DNA of 64,000 nucleotides from Magnolia sinica (GCF_029962835.1 NC_080573.1:37565001-37629000), one strand, 5' to 3'; positions 35,880 to 47,995 are shown, numbered from the stretch's first letter. Notes: generated by a model from the sequence alone, not told the origin. Numbers and translations: made by a program.

Positions 35880-37237
35880 TGATGCAGGACATGAAAATTA
35901 AATATGATATGCGAGATTTCAGGCTTAAGATCACGTTAGCTCAGAAACAATTACACAAATTCCATATCCCACATGAAAGCCCAAACATTCAATTAAGGGG
36001 AATCTATGCGGGTCTAGGCCTACATATGATAGGGCTAGATCAATAAAAATTATGAACAAACGATACTCAAAGATAAGAAATAATTATCCACACATACATA
36101 GTAATCAGTCCGTAATCCAAGGGATTCATAAATTCCAATTCGGAAACCTTAGGGTCAGAAAAGAGGCATAAAATTGAAGATTTGAGTAATTTAGGGTTAT
36201 GTTTAGGGATTTTGGGTGAAAGCAGAGTGAAAGAGAGGAGAGAGACGAACCAGATAAGTACCGCACGCGTAGACAACAATAATAGCCCAGACGCACGTGC
36301 GTGTGATCCCGACCGCACATGTGTGGGACCCACTATTCAGAAAAAGGCCATTTTCGCCCTGGTCGGCTAGGGATGGACTCCAAAACTCCCAATTCTCAGC
36401 TCGATCCAATGTACGGTTTGTGCGTGGTGCTCCGCCGAAGTTTCAGCCTCCTGTAGGGCCAGATTCTGAAATTCTAATGTGGGGAGGAGAATTGCTGCAA
36501 TAGATGATTGATTCAAAGTACAGATGATGGGGTGAGATGAGAAGAAGGAATGGTAGAAGATGGGTAGTAGAGATGGTGATTGATGGGGGCGAATTGGGAT
36601 AGATGTGGCTTCGCACCATGGTAGTTAACCCTTCGATGAAGGGAGGGCTTCATACCCAATTAGGCTTCACAACTCTGGGTCCTTACTCTTGCCCGGGTGG
36701 TAGACTCTCAGGAGTTTCAACTCGCGGTCAAAGGTTCGAATACCCATAGGTGGTGAAATTCCACCAGCGTGAGTGTGTGGGAGTGTGTGTGTGTGTGAAA
36801 AAAAAAGGCTTCATAACTTAGTAGGAAAATGCAGAATTTTTATTAATCTTCAATGGGATCAAAAGAATTACAAGTGGTGCCTATTTATAAGAAAACCCTA
36901 TACCCAAAACTCGCATCATGTGCACAACCTATTACTTAGCGATGAAGTAAACTGAAATAAAAATCAAACAAAGAAATCTAAAGCATTCGTGATGTTCTAA
37001 ATAATAATAATAAGCAAAACCTAAAATATGAAATCAATCCGAGTAGTGGGCCCCGATCATAAGATCCTATGATGGGCTTTACTTGAATATCGGGCTCACT
37101 CCAAGGAACCAAAACTCCGTCTTCTAGCTAGGGGGCCCTCTCTGGACGTCATCATCGATCTAAATCGATGGTAGGGCCCTCCTTCTTCGTGCGTACATGC
37201 GTAGGGGGCGGTGCGCATGCGCGTGATGTCCCCATCA
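35880..37237 (-). repeat. 5' LTR of the chromovirus derivative (1,358 bp, includes a SINE)
   Basis: Same ends as the 3' LTR. The extra length is explained by the SINE at about 36,675-36,806. TATA (minus) at plus 36,882-36,891. Confidence 0.9.
36675..36806 (+). mobile_element. tRNA-derived SINE (~132 bp) inserted in the 5' LTR only
   Basis: Bounded by a near-perfect 12-bp duplication GGCTTCA(C/T)AACT (36,663-36,674 and 36,807-36,818). It contains a pol III B-box GGTTCGAATAC (36,733-36,743), an A-box-like GGTGGTAGACTCT upstream (about 36,697-36,709), a GTGTGTG stretch and an A10-type tail (36,798-36,806). The 3' LTR lacks it at the matching place (about 33,670), so it arrived after the LTR element. 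Family not named with confidence; it may be Au-like. Confidence 0.82.
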
Positions 37238-37242
37238 AAAAC

Positions 37243-38100
37243 AGATGGATCAAAGTAGTCCATCCAAAGTTTCCCATGCAGTCTTCTAAGATGACTCACA
37301 CCCAGAAGCGGAGATGTTGAAGTGTAGGGTTTGTTGGAGACCAAATCTCAAAAAGATTGCGATTTATAACATATTCAACATCATCCCAACCTACTATGGT
37401 ACCCAATAGTTCCCTGAGATGGGTTCGGTCAAATTAACAACCAGATCGGTCACTCGGCAACGGTTAACACCCCACGCCCACTGTTGAAGTGAGTTTGGGA
37501 GATCTCATGGCCAAAGTCAAAGAGGACCTCACGTCTGATGATTTCTCGAGTAATGAAGAGCTCTTGGAAAACCAAGTCCTCTTGATTGAGGAGCTAATGG
37601 TCAATGATCTATTGTTAGCTAAGGATTCCAAAGGTTAAAAAAAGTAAATTGATAAGATTCTACTGGTCAATTCTGCCATGGACCAACTTCAGAAGACACA
37701 GGATTCAGCTACAAGAAATGAGGGAATCACCATAACTTTTAGTGCCATGCCTTCGATTACAGTGGATTGTAATATGATGTTCACCCTTCCTTTGTTCTTC
37801 TAAGCCAAGCCTGACCAGCCCGATATCATGAAAGGAGACATGGAAAAATATCAGGCAAAAGCGGTGATTCAGGGAAAATCCTGTTTGGATTAATGACGGT
37901 TGCCGAGGTTGGGCGAGCCGATGGACAAGAATATGAGTGGAAAAACTTCACCTGGACGGAACATATGAGAAATACATTGACATTAGGCCTAGATTTTGAA
38001 ATGATCAGGCGGGACCTTTGTGCCGGCTCAATTCAAAATTTTGATTTTGTTTGTTATGCCCAGACCTGGCTCACTGATGGCATTAGTTGATATTGCTTTA
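37243..38100 (+). pseudogene. Tat/Ogre-like gag remnant, second part
   Basis: Resumes after the chromovirus derivative. Scattered hints only: HPNLLWYP, ITITFSAMPS and AKPDQPD in broken frames, and a short open frame at 37,893-38,090. Many stops. Assignment depends on continuity with 31,750-32,870 across the AAAAC target site. Confidence 0.4.
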
Positions 38101-38574
38101 GTTCTGAGCATGGTTAAATGACTGGGTCACTTAGACCCATTTGTCTGCTCCCAGGTCGAGTTGGGACTCAGGTGTATTAATGATGAAGTCTGACTTGCCC
38201 ACATGGGGGTGACTAGGATGTCAAACCAGACCGGGTCCATCCAAGTTCGAGTTAACCTTGACGGGTCACACCAACCTGGTCGAATCTTAAAAACCAAGTC
38301 CAATGGGCCATCTCTGCGCGAGATTCAGACCGTTCACCATGTGTGAGTCAGTGCTTCATGCACGGGCCACATGTACAAGAGAGATGGAATTTAGAAAATT
38401 GAGCTGACAAGCTGATTTATGGGCCAGGGCTTGATACAAATGCACCAAAGGGTACAAGAGGATTTCTAAGCAATATTGAACCCTTGCACCTACAAACGAA
38501 ACTAACCATTCCTTAATTGCCTTCAAACCATAAAATGTTGGCCATCATTTTACCTATGATTGTGATGTGTCACG
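38101..38574. other. No gene seen
   Basis: Unassigned intergenic sequence between the Tat-like remnant and the fold-back fragment. Confidence 0.5.
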
Positions 38575-38757
38575 AACTGGTGGCTATCTTTTTTACTATG
38601 ATTGGTAGTCCTAAGATTTGGATCTGCTTCATTATTGGGCTCATGCCTTAAAATGATAAATAAAAAAACGGATGGACCCCATGGATGTAGAATGCATACA
38701 TCAAAGTGACCGCAATGTCTTGGGTAAGGCCAGGCCGCACCTAATCGATCTGCTCCC
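38575..38757. repeat. Right arm of a fold-back MITE family
   Basis: Carries the family's body words (ATTTGGATCTGCTTCATTAT, GGGCTCATGCCTTAAAATGA, CGGATGGACCCCATGGATGT) and the terminal block GTCTTGGGTAAGGCCAGGCC..GCACCTAATCGATCTGCTCCC. The same terminus is seen at 55,650-55,688. The left arm is missing. Confidence 0.7.
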
Positions 38758-39925
38758 GATTGTAATGCCACTGGCCCACCATGCATGTGTTCTAGGACTG
38801 AGAGGACACCCTTACCAGTGCAATGACGCTCTGGGGCTCTGTACGGCGGAGGACCAAGGGCCGCACTCTCTTGTGTGAGGCCGAGGCCGCACCTAATCCA
38901 CTCTAGCCCACCATGCATGTTGTTGATGCAAAAAACCGGTGCATCTCCTTCCATCCTTTCTCCTGCACGAAGAAGAAAGCAACGAAGACCCTGGCTAGAG
39001 CCGGGGAACCTCCGATGCTTAAGTCAATATGATGGACATAGTAGGATGTTTTTGGGAGAGTTTTCTGCATACCTTTCACCTTGGAGGTCTCCTGTATTTA
39101 TAGGAATGGGAGGGCCCCCAGCGTGTAGGGATTTTTCTCCTGATTTCTCAGAGATTCGGTATCAATTCGTTTTTGGACTCCATCCGATCCTAAGGTCTTC
39201 GGGATCGAGGATCCTTTTACTAGATTTTCGGGATGGTATTTCCATTTACGCCGTCTTTACTTTATTTGGCTCGGTCATAATCGACTCTGGTGATGAATGA
39301 GTCTCGACTATAACTGTTTGCCTTCTGTCGGATATAATGGAACCGACTCATAATCGGTATCCTCTCTTAATCCGATAGCCAATTCTTTAACCGAACCAAA
39401 TATGGGTCGGTTTTACAGTCGGTCAGGTGGCTTCTGAGCTTCGGGCCTTAGTTGGCTTCTCTGGATGTTGCTGCCTCGTTTACTGAGTTAACTTTATGCA
39501 TCTTATATACCCCGCCTTGTGGCTCATGACTTTATAAGCTTCGGTCGGGATTCGTTTCCCACAACTCGAGCTAAGTCTCTCTTTTAGGTGTTTAGTTTAC
39601 TTGCCTCGGTTCAGCTTGTTGCCTCGGATTCTCGGGCAATATCAGTAGAGTCGGTCCATTCCATAACCAAGTCTCTGGACTTGTTCTATTTTTCCCCCAA
39701 CACGTGTTCCAGGACTGAACGGACACCTGACCTGTGCATTTATGCTTTGTGGTTTTTCACATCGAACGGACCAAGGGCCGCACATCTTGGATGAGACTGG
39801 GGCTGTGCCTAATCTACTCCCGGAGTATAATGCCACCGTCCCATCACACATGTTCTTTTACTGAAAGGAACCCCGCCCCCACTTGTGCAAAGATGCTCGG
39901 GGGTTCTGCGCATCAGGAGGACCAC
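38758..39925. repeat. Three tandem ~145 bp units, the second split by a solo LTR
   Basis: Units at about 38,758-38,908, 38,909-38,920 plus 39,703-39,828, and 39,829-39,925. Shared blocks are CCCACCATGCATGTGTTC, AGGACTGA-(G/A)-(A/C)GGACACC, TGCAATGACGCTCTGGGGCT-like, GAGGACCAAGGGCCGCAC and GCCTAATC(C/T)ACTC. The units are strongly diverged, so the array is old. Confidence 0.7.
38921..39702. mobile_element. Solo LTR, 782 bp, TSD CATGT/CGTGT
   Basis: Begins TGTTGATGCAAAAAACCGGT and ends TTTTTCCCCCAACA. The flanking 5-mers CATGT (38,916-38,920) and CGTGT (39,703-39,707) differ at one base. Removing it restores the tandem unit word CATGCA(T/C)GTGTTC present intact at about 38,782. No internal coding region; frames inside (38,875-39,300) are not genes. 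Superfamily uncertain; copia is plausible from the ends. Confidence 0.8.
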
Positions 39926-39929
39926 TAGC

Positions 39930-41019
39930 AGCATGAGATAAACACTGTGGACGTGAAAAGAATGGGTGGGCCCAACAAATTATTGCACCTATTTTTTTAT
40001 TTTTTTGGTGCTAGGATGGTCGCATTCTTCCAAATAGTGGGCCTTGCTTTTGTTGCCTCTGGGTTTCAAATTCAGTCACGTGTAATGTATGCGGGCATGT
40101 AAGAAGTTAATTAATTATGTATGCGGGGCGTGCTAGGACTCTCGGACTTGATTCCAATCAAACAACTTTGACCCCAAATGCCAAGAGGGGCGGATGAGTC
40201 TGACTTGATTGTATATGACATACATTTGAGAAGATCGCCGCATGGTTAAACACTTGCAAGATGTTGTTTAAAATGATCCAGTGATTATTGAAAGGTAGGG
40301 TTTGTCCTTTGAGAATAGGTTGCACCTTGCCTTCCGTATGAAAGGACTCCCAATATAAAAGGAAAAAAAAAAAAAAACACTTGTAGTAAACTGCAGGGAG
40401 TAATTGCAAAGCACCTTTATAGAAGAATTGCTTCCATTTCAATGGAAATCTTCTAGCATATGAACGTAGACTTGGATTACAGCTAAGGATATGGATGTAT
40501 ACTTGGATTAAAACTACTCCTAATGTAAGATTAGACTACTAGTTACAATAAGAAAGGAAAAGGATAGATTATGCTAATGAACATAAAGGATAGTTGATAG
40601 ATTTGATTTGTTTGGTTGGGTTGGTACAAGACATTTTGCTTCGTCGAACTCCTTTGCTATTTATAGGTTTCCTTTAGATAGCAATGTAGATGCTTCTTCC
40701 CACGTACGACAGTTATAACAACCGCTTCAGTACTATTTTTACCTTTTAAATTGTTCCTTGACACATGTCCTGGTAATCGCTTCTCTCGCCTGACCATGTC
40801 CTGATTTCGAGTTTCTTAATCACGCTCCGTTTATTGATGACGTTTAACACCTCGATCGGTGCCCGCTGTAATTCTGTAAAAAGTGCTCCAAATATCCTTA
40901 CAGATCTAACACAAGTTATATTCTCTCGTGCAATGACACATTGTGGACACTGGATCTCGGGTTGCGGAATCGACTGGTGCTTCCATGGGTGCCTTTTTTC
41001 AAGGGGCTTTGCATTATGA
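39930..41019. other. No gene seen
   Basis: Intergenic sequence with an A15 run at about 40,363-40,377. The minus-strand frame 40,746-41,054 has no recognised domain. Confidence 0.45.
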
Positions 41020-41583
41020 TTTGAAAGAGTGTTTTGTTTGACTAGAGTCGCCACTAGCCAGTTACTTTATTTCTATAGTGGGCTAGACCTTATAAAAACG
41101 TTAAAGAGAGGATCCAGATATTCTTAGCCCTAAGGTGATTCTATTAGTATATGACTAGAGATTCTGAGTAAGGGATCGTGGTTATAAAGAGGGAAGGTGT
41201 TAAGCACCTTCTCTACCTGTACTAATGTACAGTCACTACTTCACAAGATCTGACCATTCTTGAGGCTTAAGATTCAGTTCTTCCACATAAATGATGTATG
41301 ATATGTATTGAATGCAATGCTTGTAATTAAGTATAAGCTAATTGATAGGGTTTCTGATGGGTAAGATCCGATTATATCGGCAAGTCACATATTATACTCC
41401 CAAGCCGAATTAGTGTATAGGTGTGTTGAATGAATGAAATGAGTTTTGCATGATGCAAATGATCAGATTAGATGAAGCTTGATTGTAAATTGAATGATTG
41501 GATGGATAATAGTGTCACAAGGGTTGGATTGAGAAGCTTAGATCAAGATCTTAATGATTAAGAGGTTGTAGTTGGACTGGACT
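41020..41583 (+). other. Possible gypsy (Tat/Ogre-type) 5' region remnant
   Basis: TTGACTAGAGTCGCCACTAG followed by a TAAGGGATCG..GGTTATAAAGAGGGAAGGTG..TTAAGCACC block resembles a sequence I recall from the 5' part of Ogre/Tat elements ('AGAGTCGCCACCTA...GGGAAGGTATTAGCACC'). No LTR ends or coding region. Low confidence. The rest, to 41,583, is AT-rich with GATTGATTG-type repeats. Confidence 0.3.
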
Positions 41584-44500
41584 TGTTAGTGCACTGATTT
41601 GTGCACTTTGCTTGTCAATTACGTGAGTCCGTGTGTCATGTAGTCAGTTGAGCTCTTGGAAGCTAAAGACCGAAGACACAAGAGGATATAGAGCATTAAG
41701 ATGTAAAAAACAGATAAATGAGGTACCTTGGTAACCCTAACCCTTATACTCAAAATAACATTAACTTTTAGATGATCCTAACCTTTGTAGGTAAACCTTT
41801 ATTAATCATCACATAGCCTTAGGAGTAAAATTAGAATGTAATAAATAAGTCTTAAAGAGGTACAAAGTTGCTATAAATATATATACCCAAAACAACAGGT
41901 TTTTAGTGGATTTCGATGTTACCGACATGTTGTCGATAGGACTTGATGGGATCGAAGTCCCACTTAATGGCATCAAGTAGGTAGCATTAAAACTTTCTAA
42001 CAACATTTAATTTAGCTAGAATTTTGAATTGCTTGATCCCATCGAGGACTACCTCGATCCTATCGAAAGACCTTTTATCCCATCGAAGGGCCATTCGATT
42101 GGATCGACAAAGCTGTTAACTAGCTAGTTTACAGTTGTTGGAACACGGTTTCTTATAAAAGAGCATTCATTTCTTGGGCAAAGGGATGTGTTTTTGGTGC
42201 AATAGAAGTATATATGATTCCCCACTCATATCCCTCACTCTAGACTCTATAACAAAGAGGTTCATGCCAATCTTCTTGTAATTATTCACTCTAATGAGCA
42301 TTTTATATTCCATTACAAAGATGTGGATGAACTCTCTATTCTCTAGAGATTAGATACTAAACTTATTGGTATATCCTTATCCTATATCTTCTATGAAGAC
42401 CTATCTAGGTGAATCTCCTAAAATTTCAACTTCTTACTAGTTGTAAGAGATTCACCATCCTCTATGGCCTTGGTCACCTCATTGCCACATCACTTATAAG
42501 GTGAACTTTCGTAAGAGTTGAAGCATTGACATCAACGATTGGGGGAGAAATTAAAAAGCCGATTCATGCACATGAGAGTATTAAAGAAGCATCTCAAGAC
42601 GACGTATCAAAAGGGGCTCAATCTGACAAGTAAGTTGTCATTTGTAAGAGTTCGTATATACTCATTCCTTGTTTAGGATCGAGTGAAAGAGTTTGTGACC
42701 CAAACTCGATAGATTCTTGTGTAGGACGTAGACTCTTGTGTAGGGTTGAATTCATCGATATATGTGTGTACATGGTCCACCGAGTACAAGTGCGTACATG
42801 TTAGTCTCCGTAAGAGCCTCCGGTGGGAGTGTACATAGGTCCTTGGATTAGGACCGCTAGTGGTTTTTGGTTAGCTAATAGAAAACTAACTTAAGTCTCT
42901 TGTGGTAGAAACTGACACGGGTGGAAATGTGTGCCTCCAACATAGGAAAGTACATGTGTCTAAGTCCTTGTGTAGGTCTGTTAAGGTTTGAGGTGAACTT
43001 GATTTAAAACCTCTGATAGTGAATACCGGTATACTTGAGGAGAATGCATCTATTGAGTGTGAAATATTATATATTTTCCCCATGTTATACATTAGTTTTG
43101 TGAACATGGATGCGCTTAATCAATATAATTACACATATTTTCTCTTGTGAATTAATTTTGAGAGCTAAGGAGAAAATGACGCTTAAAGTGATGGTTTAAT
43201 GCTCAATGGATTACCAAGTGGAGGATTGGATTTATGGAGGTCAAGATTGAAGAATTCAAGAGTCAAAGATCTAAGGAAACCAAGTGAGAAAGAAATAAAA
43301 TTGAAATTAAAAAGTGCAGATAATAGACCATTCGATGACACCTTCGAAGACACCTTTTAGATATTGAAGTAAGTATTCGATGCCATTGAAGCCACCCTCG
43401 ATCTCATCGCAAAAATCAGAAATTCTTTAATTTGTTGGTGGACATATTAATGTACTCTTCGACGCCATTGAAGGAGTGTTTGATTCTATCAAAGCCAAGT
43501 TCAATGTTATCGAGAAAATCACCAAATTCGAAAGTCGGTTGCTAGATAATTTTCTATTTTCATTCGGAACCTTCGATGAGACTTCGATGCCATCCAAGGT
43601 GCGATAGTTGCATAAAATTAAGTCAGTTCTGAATTTACTGCAAACAAAGCCTATTTAAAAGGGTGTTTTAGGTTCTTCTAATTACGAATTAGAGTAGAAG
43701 GAGTAGAGTAAGGAGCTGTGGAGCTTCAAAAAGTTCTCCCTACTCTTCAATCCTTCGGTTCTAATTAGTTTTTATGTTTTTTTTTTTTTTTTTTTTTTTT
43801 TTGAGTCTTAGTTTAATCATGCATATGGTTGGTTAATCCCTTAGTTAGAGCTAAGAGGTGAAGCTTATAGTTTTTCTTAATGTTTAGTTTACTTTGATTT
43901 AAGTATTTGGTTATTATGTTGAACAATTCTTAATGTTTTAGTTTACTTTGATCCATTATTGACTCCGAGCACTTTGGATGCTTGAGAAGGCTATAAATAT
44001 GTTCTTACATATTTTGCAGTAGTTTGATTTTTAAAATCCATTGATCTACCATTGACTCTTAGTATAATCGATGCTTTAAATTCCCTACGATCAATACGTT
44101 GATGCTTTATGAGGAAAACAATTCAATAAAAGTTCAGAAAATCTATTTTAATACATCAATGATGCTTTAATTGCTCTATTATTCGACAGGATAGAATAAG
44201 ACTTTGATTCCAGTTAAGTTATATTATTGAATCAAGTGAATTAATATTAAGATGACTGTAAGTGAATCATTAGCGCTCTAGTACTTTATTTTTGTAGTTT
44301 TAACTTCACAATTATTCTCTACAAAATCTTGGCAATTAGTTTAGATTCTAATTCTGATTCTAGGGTATTCCAGAAAGCACATAAATAGTTAGTCCTTGTG
44401 GGTACGACCTCAGTCTCACCGAGTTATCACTATTTCACAGCCTTGCACTTGGGGTTGTCTGAATAGCGTCTGCCGAGAGTGGATTAGGGAAATCGAACCA

Positions 44501-44821
44501 CTATACATGCTTGTGTTTGCGATTGTATTTAAGTACAATTCAATTCATACTTATTGAATTGTATATATAATTGAATTGAATTATATGCAAGGCAATTAAC
44601 TTGTCAAGCATAAACAACTTCACTATCACCTATATACTAGTTGCTTGATTGGCATATCTATTGTAGTTTATGTGATTGGACTCACTTTGGCTTGGAAGCC
44701 TTAAATTTTCCTTGAATAGTAATTGGTAAAATTGTTTAAATAGACAAATAATTTTTATTTGGTCCTAATTAGTCCCCTCTAGGACTTGGCCATAAGTATT
44801 TAGCTTCGCTAAGCTTTCGCA
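41584..44821 (+). repeat. 5' LTR of the remnant, interrupted by a solo LTR
   Basis: Shares with 45,845-47,695: GACCGAAGACACAAGAGGATAT, the CCATCGAAGGGCC..TTCGAT area, CCTTGGATTAGGA, and AGAAAACTAACTTAAGTCTC-type blocks. Interrupted at 43,050/44,466. Poly-purine, TATA and other LTR signals were not pinned down. Confidence 0.7.
43051..44465 (+). mobile_element. Athila-like solo LTR nested in the 5' LTR, 1,415 bp
   Basis: Begins TATTGAGTGTGAAATATTAT and ends GTTGTCTGAATA. The flanking 5-mers GCATC (43,046-43,050) and GCGTC (44,466-44,470) are a one-mismatch TSD, and its removal rejoins the host LTR as in the sister LTR (about 47,309-47,320). Homologous to 3,713-4,583 plus 12,221-12,750 (GAAGATTGAAGAATTCA, AAGATCTAAG-AAAC-AAGTGA, CTAAGAGGTGAAGC). 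Both termini have decayed (TG to TA, CA to TA). Contains a T23 run at about 43,780-43,802. Confidence 0.82.
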
Positions 44822-44864
44822 CATGCCATGATAGAAATCTTAATCTCACCACACAATTTCAATT

Positions 44865-45844
44865 GATATTAAAGTGGGTTACTCTTCAAGGACTAACCGT
44901 CTGGAGTATGATCCATATAGGAGCCTTTTGAATTATGTCTACTTATGAGGAAAAAGTTAGGGTTACCCAAGGAAATGAACAAATTAGTAACATTTTCGGG
45001 TATGGGTGAACCTTTTGGGGACCATAGAGGAATTGAACTTAAGATGAATACTATTGCCTCTATCTCGAACATATATTTCAAACTAGGAATTCACATAAGG
45101 GAGATGCATTTAGGAAATTCATTTCCTATCTTGAAGATAATTCGGGTCATAGGAAATTCACACACAAGTGGGTTATGAAAAAATGTGACTTTAAAAGGTA
45201 TATGAGGGCTTAATAGTTAAATCAGAGGAATTAAGTCTTGTTATTGAGCCAAATTGAAAAATTCTAAGGATTCAACCTCATTTGTGCTTAATAAGTATAT
45301 TCAAGGATTTTAACCTCATTTCTTTGTGATAGTTTAGCCTTAAAGTTTCTTAAATGTAAGTATCACATGTTTAATGCTAGACTATCATTGTTCATTGTTG
45401 TTTCAAATAGTTTATCATGTGAATGACCATATATGCATGCTTTATGTTGTTAATGTTATATGCACCATATTCCCTTGTTAGTATGAGCTTATTAGTATAT
45501 CCATGAAAAATAGAGCTTTCCATTTTTTTTTTTGTGCTTAATTGGTATATATATATGGAATTAACTCTTTCTTAAATACTTATAAAAAAGGGGGAGAAAG
45601 ATCAAGTCCCACCAAAACAAGTTGAATTCTGTTTGGCATGATTTATTTGTTGATTGTAGGTAATTGATGAAGATAGGGAGAGTAATTATTGGGGAGCAAT
45701 GTAGTATTACATGCTTTGTTTATATTAAGTTGTTAATCATTTGTAATTGGACATAATATTTTGAGTTGTTTTGGTATGTCATTGGTATGGACCATAACAT
45801 GGTATAAGTTAGGTTTTTATCACGTAATTGATAAATGAGAAGAT
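44865..45844 (+). other. Internal region of the LTR remnant
   Basis: A short frame (44,945-45,178) has no family motif. The sequence is otherwise non-coding, ending in purine-rich GGGGGAGAAAGATCAAG near 45,590. I see no gag, protease, RT or integrase. Confidence 0.4.
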
Positions 45845-47695
45845 TGTTACTTTACTATTTTGTGCACCTTGTTGTCAATCACATGAGTCTGTGTGTCATA
45901 TAGTCAATTAAGCCCTTAGAATGTGAAGACCGAAGACACAAGAGGATATGCAGCATCATAGGGCATCAAGGAGTAAAGAACACATAAATATGGTGCCTTG
46001 GTCACCTTAACCCTTAGACCCAAAACAACGTTAGCCTCTAGATGATTCTAATATTTATAGATAAACATTGATTGATCATCACATAGCCTTAGGAGATAAA
46101 TTGGAACATGATAAGTAAGAATAATAGAGGTACAAAGTTACTATAAATATATGTGCCCAAAACAATAGTTTTCAAGTGGATCTTGATCCCATCGACAGAC
46201 TATCGATAGGACTCTATGTGATCGAAATTCCACTCGATGGAATCGATTAGGTAACATTAAAACTGTCCAGTTACATTTCAGCTAGAATTTCGAATTGCTC
46301 GATTCCATCGAGGACTATCTTGATCTTATCGAAGGACCTTCTATCCCATCGAAGGGCCCTTCGATTTGATTGACAGAGTTGTTAACTAGCCGTTTTATAA
46401 CCATTAAAACACGATTTCTTATAAAAGGGCATTCGGTTCTTGGGCAAAGGGATGAGTTTTTTGGTGCAATAAAATCTTAAATGATTCCCCACTTATTTCC
46501 CTCACCCTAAACTTTATACTAAAGAGGTTTGTGCTAATTTTCTTCTGATTATTTACTCTAATGAACATTCTTTACTTCATTACGATGATGTGGATGAACT
46601 CTTCATTTTCCAGAGATTAGACACTAAAATTATTGGTACTTATCTATATCTTTTAGGAAGACCCATCTAGCTAGGTGAATCCCCTGGGATTTCAACTTCC
46701 TATTAGTTGTGATAGATTCATCATCTTGTATGGCTTTGATCACCTCATTAGTATATCACATGCAAGGCGAACATTTGAATGAGCAAAAGCATTGGCATCA
46801 ACGGTTGGGAGAGCACTGAAGAAGCTGATTCATACACATGAGAGTATTGAATAAGCATCTCAGGACAACACGTTAAAAGGAGTTCAATCCGAGAAGTAAG
46901 TTGTCATTTGTAAGTGTTCATATACACTCATTACTTGTGTATGATTGAGTATAATAGTTTGTAACTCAAACTCGATAGATTCTTATGTAGGACATACGCT
47001 CTTGTATAGGGACGAATTCACTGACATAGGTGTATACGTGGTCTACTAAGCACATGTGTGTATGTGTTAGTTTCCGTGAGAGCCTTCGGTGGGAGTGTAC
47101 GTAGGTCCTTGGATTAGGATCAGTAGTGATTTTTGGTTAGCCAACAGAAAACCAACTTAAGTCTCTTGCGATAACAACTGACATATGTGGAAATGTGTGC
47201 CTCCGACATAGGAAAGTACGTGTCTAAGTCCTTGTGTAAGGCTCTTAAAGTTTGAGGTGAACCTGATTTAAAATCTTAGATATTAAATACCGGTGCACTC
47301 GAGAAGAGTGCGTTTGCCGGGAAAGGAGTACGAAAACCAAACTATTATACATGCTTGTATTTGTGATTACATTTAAGCATAATTCTATTCATGCTTATGT
47401 GGTTGATTAGTTAAATTATACGTATACTTTAATTGGATTGTATGTTAATCACTAAACTTTCAAAGCACACACAAACTTATAATTATCACCTATAGACTAG
47501 TTGTTTGATTGACATATCTATTGTAGTATATGTAATTCGACCCACTTTAGCGTGAAAGCCTTAATTAATTTTTTTTTAAGTAGTTTAATTGGTAAAATTA
47601 TTTAAATAGGCAATTTATTATTATTATTTTATTTTTTAATTTGGTCTAATCACCCCCTCTGCAACTTAACTATAAATCTCTACCAAACTTCCACA
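45845..47695 (+). repeat. 3' LTR of the remnant
   Basis: Direct repeat of 41,584-44,821 without the nested LTR. Its right end lies directly upstream of the MITE arm in the TPS 5' flank. Confidence 0.65.
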
Positions 47696-47699
47696 AGTA

Positions 47700-47995
47700 C
47701 TCAAGGTTCGTCACTTTATTTATTAGCCATCAAGCCTCTTCACAAGATTACACGTACCTAGAAGAAGGGAAAATACAAATTTCAGCTTTATCCAAAACTT
47801 CTGTCATTCCCAACAAGTTTTCAACCGTAGGCTTTCAATCTCAACTATTTTCCTGTGGTGTGATCCACTTGAGCCTTTGGGTTGCCTTATGTTTTTTTTA
47901 GCTCATGATCTAAAATTATTTAGCAAAATGAATGGATGATGTGAATATATACAACACATAAATCATGGTAGGAGACACTGTACCGACCTTGTTCT
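47700..47995. repeat. Fold-back MITE fragment in the TPS upstream region
   Basis: Right-arm sequence of the common family (CAAGTTTTCAACCGTAGGCT, TTTCCTGTGGTGTGATCCAC, GCTCATGATCTAAAATTATT, AATGAATGGATGATGTG). It ends about 190 bp before the TPS start codon. The left arm is absent. Confidence 0.7.

Larger units (their letters stand above)
32876..37237 (-). mobile_element. Complete chromovirus derivative with RT core deleted, TSD AAAAC
   Basis: A 4,362-bp minus-strand LTR element with a perfect TSD AAAAC (32,871-32,875 and 37,238-37,242). The LTRs have TGATG...CATCA ends. The primer-binding site next to the right (5') LTR reads TGGTAGCAGAGC on the minus strand, 11 of 12 to the tRNA-iMet type TGGTATCAGAGC. 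Internal order, leftward: gag N-terminus, pre-RT segment (DVFPDDLPDE), then directly the integrase C-terminal part, a 14-residue repeat linker, and a chromodomain. Protease and the RT/RNase H core are absent. Confidence 0.92.
41584..47695 (+). mobile_element. LTR retroelement remnant with a ~1 kb internal region
   Basis: Two direct repeats start TGTTA at 41,584 and 45,845. Each is about 1.82-1.85 kb once the nested LTR is removed. The first LTR ends near 44,821, the second near 47,695. A decayed tRNA-iMet-like site (TGATATTAAAGTGG, 44,864-44,877) lies about 40 bp after the first LTR, and a PPT-like AAGGGGGAGAAAGA run at about 45,587-45,600 lies upstream of the second. The internal ~1 kb has no gag or pol domain I can name. 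No exact TSD was found. It may be a copia-type LARD/TRIM-like derivative; LTR divergence is high, so it is old. Confidence 0.65.

Noticed and set aside
36675..36806. tRNA gene
   Set aside because: Has a B-box but no foldable cloverleaf; A-tail and TSD mark a SINE.
38550..39300. 134- and 141-codon frames on opposite strands
   Set aside because: They cross a MITE arm, tandem units and a solo LTR boundary, so they cannot be one gene.
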